From contig MPUH01001027.1 of assembly GCA_001970955.1 (NCBI GenBank), forward strand, positions 1 through 25,711: 25,711 nucleotides of DNA. Direction: 5' to 3'. The notes below the pieces were generated by a model that saw nothing but the letters and a program-made list of their open reading frames with translations, made no database searches and was not told the origin of the DNA. The stretch is from Stentor coeruleus (lineage: Eukaryota; Ciliophora; Heterotrichea; Heterotrichida; Stentoridae). The position numbers and the translations under genes were made by a program. Below are positions 19,501-25,711 of this stretch, piece by piece (within the stretch, counting starts at the first letter, position 1; the number at the start of each line of letters is the position of its first letter).

Positions 19501-20357
19501 ATGGCATCAAACCGGTTCTCAGTTGACTCTCTTCAAATGCATCCAGAATACGAAGAAAACGAAGATTTTCTTCTAAAATCCCCAGCATCATTACAAAAGA
19601 AACTTGCGCACAAGCTTAACGAAACAAAAAATCTCAAAGACACTTACTATGAAAACTGGAAGAAGTAAGTCGTACATAGAATCGAAAATAAGTGTATAAA
19701 ATTAGAAGAAGAAAATCATTTGCTTCAATCTTTAATAGAAAACAAGTATCCAAACAAGGTAAACCATAACAAACATGATAATGAAAGTCCAAATTCTTCA
19801 GTGGTCTATGCAGTAAATATTTTATCTAAACAAGTTACTAAGGTAAATAATATTTTTACATTACAAGACAGACTTTTTAAAACATGTAATGAAAATCTTG
19901 AGACTAATACAGAGTCATCACGTAAAATACAAGAAAAAGTTGATGAGTATGTTGAAATATGCAAAGCTAATGATTTACATATGCAAAAGATAATCCGTAA
20001 TAATGAAAATTTCAAAGAATCACTCTCGGAAATTATGAGAACAGAAAATAGCTCACCTGGATTTGGTCATGTAGCGCCAAGTTNATGAGAACAGAAAATA
20101 GCTCACCTGGATTTGGTCATGTAGCGCCAAGTTTATATGATGAAATAAAAGATTTTGAAATTAACAACCAAAAAAATGATAATTTTGTTTTGGTCTCAGA
20201 GGCAAAATTGTGTAGATTAAATGGACTGAAGAAGTTGTTGAAGAATCTTCGTGAAGAAGTTCATGAAATAGCAAGGTTTGAAGGGAAAAAAATATGTATT
20301 AAGGAAAAAATCCTTAGAAAAAGTATGTTAGGGTTTACTACAGTACTAAATATCTAA
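19501..20357 (+). CDS. Coiled-coil protein, one 15-nt intron, interrupted by an assembly gap
   Basis: The model uses exon 1 at 19501-19664 and exon 2 from 19680 to TAA 20355-20357. A 49-nt block at 20035-20083 is repeated after a single N at 20085-20133. Counting that block once gives 264 codons in one frame (263 aa). ATG 19501 is the first methionine after an upstream in-frame stop. Without the intron, a TAA at 19666 would end the frame. The protein is rich in Glu, Lys, Asn and Leu with heptad-like stretches (residues about 30-75, 110-155 and 215-245), so an elongated coiled-coil is likely. It has no signal peptide, membrane segment or catalytic motif. A cytoskeletal or scaffold role is only inference. 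The frame breaks near 20084 as the sequence stands, but this is an assembly artefact rather than a biological mutation. Confidence 0.8.
19665..19679 (+). other. 15-nt spliceosomal intron
   Basis: The sequence GTAAGTCGTACATAG is exactly 15 nt, with GTAAG at the 5-prime end and TAG at the 3-prime end. Its removal joins AAG AA to A ATC and skips the in-frame TAA at 19666, merging two halves of one coiled-coil protein. The length and ends match the ultrashort introns known in Stentor. Confidence 0.85.
20035..20133 (+). repeat. 49-nt duplication around a single N: unmerged scaffold join
   Basis: The 49 nt at 20035-20083 are repeated perfectly at 20085-20133, with one undetermined base at 20084 between them. 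This is what is left when two contigs whose ends overlap are placed side by side with a one-base gap. Collapsing the overlap restores a single reading frame through the coiled-coil gene, which supports an artefact over a true tandem duplication. Confidence 0.9.
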
Positions 20358-20451
20358 ATGTATTAAATTTTATTGTTTTGCATAAAAATAGTTTAAGATA
20401 AATTGCAAATTATTGATTTATTTTAAGAATATATAAATGGTTGAATGATAG

Positions 20452-21228
20452 TATTCTAAAGTATGTTTTGAAAACTTTGTAATAGATACATCAAAAGATT
20501 CTGAAAGAGACATTAAAAAAGCCTTAAAGTAAAGAATAGTAATCATACTGAGAATACTAAAAATTATAACTTTTACAATTAATTCAAAAGATTTCTTTCA
20601 AAATATTTTCACTTTGGATTGCCTTTATTACAGTGTTAAAATAACTACTTTATTATAAAACTGGTATCTCTGATTAGAACTTAGCGAAGGATTAGAATTC
20701 CAAAATTATCCCATTTATTGTAGCAATTATTACATTTCATGAAATCTACTTAGTGAGCTACGAAAAAAAGAGAAATTTACTGCATTAAAAGCAGTGTAAC
20801 TGATATCAAAAAACTTACTAGTTATATTGGAGGTATGAATTCTTTTGAACAAAATTTAATCCACATAAGTTTGTGAAATTGTGGAAAATTATATTGATTT
20901 TTGCTTGAAATAGCTATTTTCAGCTCACAAAGCATCTATTCAGAAATCGGAAAAATCTGAATTACGTAGAATTTTGACTTCAAGAAGCATTTTCAGCAGT
21001 AACTAGATAATTCTCATAAAAAATGTTTTTCTATATTATTTAACCTTTTAAGTGCCCAACAGAAGGACAAAGTTTATATTTTTGCATTGAAGTTTTAAAT
21101 AAAAAACTATAAAAATCAAGACATATTTAACTATAAAACTTAAAGACTTTTTTATCTAAGTCCATAAGAATATTCACAACTTTTTCCATGCTATTTTCTA
21201 TAAAGTAAATCAGTATATAAATTATTAA
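20452..21228 (+). other. Possible stop-interrupted gene relic (speculative)
   Basis: From 20452 to 21228 one plus frame (about 259 codons, no ATG at its start) reads protein-like across its length while crossing TAA, TAG and TGA codons. Examples are NFVIDTSKDSERDIKKALK near 20474-20530, LLSELRKKEKFTALKAV near 20749-20799 and SAHKASIQKSEKSELRRILT near 20923-20982. Stops are sparse in the first 115 codons (about four) and denser later. I know no homologue. A decayed gene between the two intact plus-strand neighbours is plausible but not shown. The sequence from 21229 to 21493 is AT-rich leader for the next gene. Confidence 0.25.
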
Positions 21229-21493
21229 CCCATAATATCTAATAAATTTCAATTAAAATGATACCCAAACTATTCAATTTTGAAATTATAGTATCTTTAC
21301 TTCTCAAAAAGCCCTAATTATATTTATATATTATTTATCATATAGTATTTTATATTCATTCTATACTTAAATTATTTTCTTTCCAGTTTATTCTATATAT
21401 TTCCACAACTATCAATCTCAATGCTTAATTACTCCTATTAACATTTCCTTCAAGAAACTAATAACTAAAATCATAAATAACAAAAATATTCAA

Positions 21494-22477
21494 ATGAGCA
21501 GAATTAGTTTAGCATATCCAGACAAGGATTCTGATTCAGTCCTCTTAAGCAACCGAACAAAGTTTAAAAAAATTTTCAGCAAGCACCTGCCAAACAGAGA
21601 AGGTAAAATTTCCCTACAAGAATTCCTAAAATTCTGTCAAAATGTGCGTATTCTCCAAGTAAAACTTATCTAGGACCTTATCTCCCCTATCGATATGAAA
21701 AAGCTCATAGCTCAACATAACATTAAACAGAACATCAGTTATTCAGAATTTGAAAGTCTTATCAAAAGCATTGCTATGCAAACTTTTAATAACACAGCAC
21801 CTTTATTTGATAAGCTTAGAATGCTGATGATTCATATAAGAAACTCATGTAAAATGCATTACCAAGTCTCTCTTAATCAGAATTTTATTAAAGAAGCAAT
21901 AGACTGTGAATGTATGCAAGACCCAGTTGAAATAGATGGACATTCCCCTGATGATATGTTAAGAGTAACAGAAAATCAAGATCGGGTTTATAAATCACGA
22001 TATACAAGTGTGTCTCCACCTGGAGATAATGATTCAGTAAACAAAACACGAATTAATTCAGCAAAAAAAGAAATCAGAAAGGATAAAAGTGTCTCTCCTT
22101 GTAATTCTATTGAAATACTTGATAAGGTTTTACAGAAAAGATTTAATAGTAAAGCAAAAATCAACACTGCGAATAAACCAAAAACTAGCTTTATTGATGA
22201 ATTGAATAGGACTAAGAGTGTTTCACCTTATAGAAGTGTGTCACCTTTAGTTAGTTCACCTTTTCAAAATGTTAAAAATGTGTTTTTTGGGTTTTGTAAT
22301 CAGTTTAATAATACAGTTAGTACTGTACCGAAAAGTTATACTGTAAGAAGAGTTCAAGCACAGTTAAAGTTTATACAAACTGTTAGGAAAAATACTTTTA
22401 AAGGAGAATTTGTTAAGAAATTGATATTTTGCTCATGGAGACAGTTGGTTCGGGATAGAATTTATAAATCGAGTTAG
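21494..22477 (+). CDS. EF-hand-like protein with SVSP repeats, one 15-nt intron
   Basis: Exon 1 is 21494-21658 and exon 2 is 21674-22477 (TAG). Together they encode 322 aa. Residues about 24-90 look like a degenerate EF-hand pair: REGKISLQEFLKFCQN, then, after the intron, DLISPIDMKKLIAQH and ISYSEFESLIKSIA. The calcium-ligand acidic residues are mostly missing, so it may not bind Ca2+. The middle third is polar and carries four SVSP motifs (TSVSPP, KSVSPC, KSVSPY, RSVSPL), good candidates for proline-directed phosphorylation. The C-terminal 45 residues are basic and aromatic (VRRVQAQLKFIQTVRK, FCSWRQLVRDR). The N-terminal pattern resembles non-canonical EF-hand pairs found in ciliary and basal-body proteins; this is an impression, not a firm assignment. 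It ends 124 nt from the convergent end of copy C. Confidence 0.82.
21659..21673 (+). other. 15-nt spliceosomal intron
   Basis: The sequence GTAAAACTTATCTAG is 15 nt. It lies in phase 0 and contains the only in-frame stop (TAG at its 3-prime end) between ATG 21494 and the downstream frame. Removing it joins CAA to GAC and completes the EF-hand-like region. It is a second independent example of the 15-nt length in this window. Confidence 0.88.
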
Positions 22478-22601
22478 ATAAGCTTTAAGTGATTTTGGTT
22501 TGTACTAAAATTTAAATTTTCATAGTTTTGGTAGATTTTTTAAAGTTTAAAATCTATAATTCAATACCAAAAAGCTAAACTAAAATTCTTAAACTAGTTT
22601 A

Positions 22602-25600
22602 TTATCCTAAAATACTAAGCCAAACAATAAAAGTTATCCTGAGGGTAAATTCATAGCTATATATGACTTCCTGAATTAAAACAAAGCTTTTAATTTCTTT
22701 ATCACTTAAGCACTTTGGAATAATAGGATAATTATTGCATATTGTGCAAGAAAAAACATAAGTGCCACCAGTTACAATTTTATCAAGATTCCACTTAATA
22801 GTATTAAAGTCTCCAATATTATTAACACTATAAATTGTTTCTAAAGCTGAGTTACTCTCTCTATCCAAACCAAAAATTATATCATGAGAGTTTAAGGTCA
22901 TGTTAATATTAGGATTAAGTTCTTGAATACAAATAGTCATTCCGTATATTTTTGGTGTAAACAAAAACTCTAAAACATTTGAACTTTGGATAAAAGTTGA
23001 ATTAGAAAATTCTGGGGTTCCAAATATGCTAGGATCAATTGATTCAATTGAAGAAATCGTAAATATTGAAGTCACTCCATTCATAGCAAGATATTTAGCT
23101 AGATTTTCAACAGTAAGACTTGAAGCTTTTTCTAATGGGTTCATATAAAAATATGTACTTGAAAAAAGCAAACATGATACAATAGTCTCAAGTCTACGAT
23201 ATTTTCCTAACCAAATTTCGACCATAGAACTACTAACACCTAATGCTCCAGCTATAGACTTAGGAACAGCATCAATAGAAGAACTTGTTAGACTATCATT
23301 AAATATGATTTTTATCAATGCAGGGGGTAAAATATTATTAGTTGTCCCTGAGCTGCTGCTATTTGTAAGATTATTGCCACTCATATTATCAGCCCAAGCT
23401 TCAAAAATCAGATCTGTGTCAGCAATTAAATTAGTAAATGTTTGCAATACAGAATCTCCTTTTTTAAGGTATTTAATCCCAGAAAAATATGTTTGCAGAC
23501 CTAGATTTAAGATATTTTTATTATATTCTTCCCATGTATTTCCTGAAACTTGACTTATAGCTAGTTTCCAAGCAGAAATTTGGTCTTCAACAGAGCTTTG
23601 ATCACCTTCAGGGTCACCTACAATTGGTGTAGAATAGTTTTGTATATATTCAGGCATTATCATATCTGGGTATCTTTTAAGCATATATGATGATATTAAA
23701 GCCCAATAGACAATAGAATCTGTATCCAAGTTTACTAAAAGGTCGATTTCAACATTACTTTTTATATTAATAGCAGTTTTTATTATCGGGGCTTTAGTGT
23801 TTATCATACCCACAGTAAAATTCCCTATAGACTCTATGTCAAAATATCCTGAACAATCTCCAGAAAGTGTATAAGAAAAATCATATGTAGTTCCAACCTC
23901 AACAGACTCATCAACAACAATTTTAAAACTTTTCACTGAATCTTTTGACATAAAAGTTACAGTATTTGGGACAAATTTTATTTTTGAGTTTGAACCCAAG
24001 AGTCTGAAGTTTACGTTTAAATTACTAAAAGGAGAATATGGGGCGATATTCAATTCTATAGGAAAAGTACCAAATCCAGGAACTGCATATGAAATATCTG
24101 ATATTTTTACTTGAATTGAACTAGAAAAAATTTCGATAATAGTTTGGGGTGGGGCTCTATAATAAGGTTGACCTTCAATAATTGATGATTCATATATTCC
24201 CCAGTTTAAGTTAACCATGAAGTCAGGAAAACCCACTGGAGCCCCTACTCTAAAAGTTGTTTGTGGAGAATCTTTTGTTAGATAATAATCAGAGTTTCCT
24301 GAAAAAATTAAAAAAATTGAATAGTCTTCGCTGTTTAAAAGATAGATTTCCACAGAATTTGCATGTAAAACATTGTCAGAAGTACTTATTGTTATTGGTC
24401 CTGAATAAGTTCCAGGGATAAGAAGGATGTTTTTTCCACCATTTACCACTAAAGGCTTTAATTCTGAAATGTAAAATCCTGTGTATGCTGAATTAAGGTT
24501 TCCAAAGCTCATTGAAGTTACTATTTGAGGGCCTTGCATAAGAGAAGTGCCAACAAAAGCATAAAATTTTCTAGTCCAGTAATCATAATTTTCAAAAACA
24601 TCAGAATCTTCCGAATCAAAATAATCATTTTTACGTATAAACCCATTATAAGGATCTTTAATATTATAAAAAGTAAAAGTATTCCAGTAATCTGAACTAA
24701 TATCTATTGAATTCTGAAATATAAAAATAGCATTATTTAATCCTTCTAAACAAGCTGAACCTTCTAAAAATATCTCAACAGGTGGAGATGCTTCATAAAC
24801 ATATGAACAATAAAGAACATTAGGGTTATAATAATCTAAATTATATGGTTCAGGAAATTTAATTGATAAAGTTGAATAATAATTAAAAGAATCAGTAAAT
24901 TTAGCTCTAATCTGCACATTAGATGCGCCATCAGCACTTTGACTACGACTAATATATTGAATATCAAAAATACTTTCTGGTAATCCTGTAAAAGTATAAG
25001 CCATAAGTTCATAAGGGCGAATAATATGATTGAAATAAGGATCAACTGCATAGATTTTCCATTTAGCAAATAGATTTACAGGGTTATTTATCATAATCGT
25101 TACAATTACAGGTGTATCAGCATAAACAACCCCTACACCTGAACATATTATAACCCAATGGTCTCCATAACAATTTAAAACATAATTTGTAGCAACAGCA
25201 CTATAATAATGAACTCCAGGACTTTCTTCAAAATAAAAATAATACCCAGGATGAGCATTATAATCTTTTGATGCTTCAAAAATAAAATACCAGCTTTCAT
25301 GTGTATCTATACTAAGAGTAAATGCAAATGTATGATAACTTTCGAAACCTATATTAGTTTTTTCAGGAATAAGAAATGCTGATTTGATAATCCCTAAAAT
25401 ATTTGAGGCATATTCTATTTTATTTAAATCTGTTAAAGTATTGTTGTATTCTATAAAAATTATATTCATATAGCTCGCTTGGATCATAAATATTGGACTT
25501 TGTAGACTTGTGCTGCCAATATTAAAAGCTTTATCTTTTCTAATAATAATATCAGTATCTTTATATATATCATTAATAGTTGTTAATACCAAATTAGAGT

Positions 25601-25711
25601 CTAAAACAAAAGCATAATTAAATCCTTCATTGCACCAAGTGTTATCTTGGGCTGAAAAATCGTCTAAAAATGCTTCACCTTTAATAGTTATATCAGTACC
25701 TTTAGGTAGGT
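22602..25711 (-). CDS. Giant surface-protein family, copy C (C-terminal half, cut by window edge)
   Basis: The minus frame is open from the right edge to TAA 22604-22602, about 1035 codons. The true start lies outside the window. The whole stretch aligns with copy B residues from about 1113 to the end: GTDITIKGEAFLDD versus GTQITIKGESFIDD, NTWC, SPGVHYYS versus NPGVHYYT, NCYGDHWVIICSG versus NCYGEHWMILCSG, and CTICNNYPIIPKC versus CTACNNYPILPTC near the end. It is richer in Ile, Asn, Lys and Phe and more AT-rich than copy B, so it is a diverged paralogue. The C-terminus ends in a hydrophobic stretch (ITFIVWLSILG), but preceding charged residues and the absence of a small-residue patch make the GPI signal less canonical than in copy B, so a membrane anchor of another kind is possible. 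No frameshift or internal stop is seen. Confidence 0.9.
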   Translation of the reverse strand, partial: LPKGTDITIKGEAFLDDFSAQDNTWCNEGFNYAFVLDSNLVLTTINDIYKDTDIIIRKDKAFNIGSTSLQSPIFMIQASYMNIIFIEYNNTLTDLNKIEYASNILGIIKSAFLIPEKTNIGFESYHTFAFTLSIDTHESWYFIFEASKDYNAHPGYYFYFEESPGVHYYSAVATNYVLNCYGDHWVIICSGVGVVYADTPVIVTIMINNPVNLFAKWKIYAVDPYFNHIIRPYELMAYTFTGLPESIFDIQYISRSQSADGASNVQIRAKFTDSFNYYSTLSIKFPEPYNLDYYNPNVLYCSYVYEASPPVEIFLEGSACLEGLNNAIFIFQNSIDISSDYWNTFTFYNIKDPYNGFIRKNDYFDSEDSDVFENYDYWTRKFYAFVGTSLMQGPQIVTSMSFGNLNSAYTGFYISELKPLVVNGGKNILLIPGTYSGPITISTSDNVLHANSVEIYLLNSEDYSIFLIFSGNSDYYLTKDSPQTTFRVGAPVGFPDFMVNLNWGIYESSIIEGQPYYRAPPQTIIEIFSSSIQVKISDISYAVPGFGTFPIELNIAPYSPFSNLNVNFRLLGSNSKIKFVPNTVTFMSKDSVKSFKIVVDESVEVGTTYDFSYTLSGDCSGYFDIESIGNFTVGMINTKAPIIKTAINIKSNVEIDLLVNLDTDSIVYWALISSYMLKRYPDMIMPEYIQNYSTPIVGDPEGDQSSVEDQISAWKLAISQVSGNTWEEYNKNILNLGLQTYFSGIKYLKKGDSVLQTFTNLIADTDLIFEAWADNMSGNNLTNSSSSGTTNNILPPALIKIIFNDSLTSSSIDAVPKSIAGALGVSSSMVEIWLGKYRRLETIVSCLLFSSTYFYMNPLEKASSLTVENLAKYLAMNGVTSIFTISSIESIDPSIFGTPEFSNSTFIQSSNVLEFLFTPKIYGMTICIQELNPNINMTLNSHDIIFGLDRESNSALETIYSVNNIGDFNTIKWNLDKIVTGGTYVFSCTICNNYPIIPKCLSDKEIKSFVLIQEVIYSYEFTLRITFIVWLSILG

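Noticed and set aside
19720..19722. Start of the coiled-coil gene at TTG 19720, and of the EF-hand-like gene at ATG 21695
   Set aside because: The frames continue upstream through 15-nt introns to better ATGs at 19501 and 21494.
25590..25592. Start of copy C at TTG 25592
   Set aside because: The frame stays open to the right edge and continues to align with copy B (GTDITIKGEAFLDD, NTWC), so this is an internal leucine codon and not a start.
1..25711. A reassigned genetic code for the whole window
   Set aside because: Intact genes end in TAG (copy B, EF-hand-like), TGA (EF-hand) and TAA (others), and long genes contain no in-frame stops while using CAA/CAG and TGG. The code of the intact genes is standard.
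1..25711. tRNA or rRNA genes, CRISPR arrays, transposons or viral genes
   Set aside because: No tRNA-like arms or T-loop motif outside coding frames, no spaced repeat array, no transposase or integrase motif and no terminal inverted repeats were seen.

Overview
The window is almost certainly macronuclear DNA of a heterotrich ciliate, most likely a Stentor species. It is very AT-rich and packed with genes. All three stop codons end real genes: TAG ends the 2150-aa surface protein and the EF-hand-like gene, TGA ends the EF-hand gene, and TAA ends four others. This fits the standard code. Two gene models become continuous only after removal of exactly 15 nt introns of the GTA...TAG type (19665-19679 and 21659-21673). 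Introns of 15-16 nt together with the standard code are the known signature of Stentor coeruleus.

Layout. Three members of one giant secreted surface-protein family lie on the minus strand: copy A (N-terminal third only, cut by the left edge, 1-1802), copy B (complete, 2150 aa, 3359-9811) and copy C (C-terminal half, cut by the right edge, 22602-25711). Copy B has a signal peptide, a long Ser/Thr/Ala-rich beta-rich ectodomain with N-glycosylation sites and a hydrophobic tail typical of a GPI signal. A and B share a strongly conserved promoter block with a TATA box 27-36 nt before the ATG and a palindrome whose centre is fixed. Between B and C are a two-EF-hand protein (12904-13605), a MATCAP/DUF1704-type tubulin tyrosine carboxypeptidase (15383-16504, minus), an unrecognised basic 255-aa protein (17895-18662), a coiled-coil protein split by one 15-nt intron and one assembly gap (19501-20357), and an EF-hand-like protein with SVSP repeats and one 15-nt intron (21494-22477).

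The long gaps are not all featureless. The gap at 13733-15037 (minus) carries a recognisable tandem cyclic-nucleotide-binding-domain protein held in one frame over about 435 codons but crossed by more than 30 stop codons. The gap at 16811-17320 carries a stop-interrupted relative of the neighbouring 255-aa gene. Other gaps (2382-3344, 11657-12769, 18779-19489, 20452-21228) also read as long single frames if TAA/TAG and TGA are ignored, but without homology support these could be chance. The simplest reading is that the gaps hold decayed genes. Their frame has apparently survived many nonsense changes, which is odd and is the most interesting question in the window.

Functionally, the intact genes fit a large ciliated cell: a GPI-type surface coat family, calcium-sensor proteins, a tubulin-modifying enzyme and coiled-coil/scaffold proteins. 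I see no operon, tRNA, rRNA, transposon or CRISPR array.
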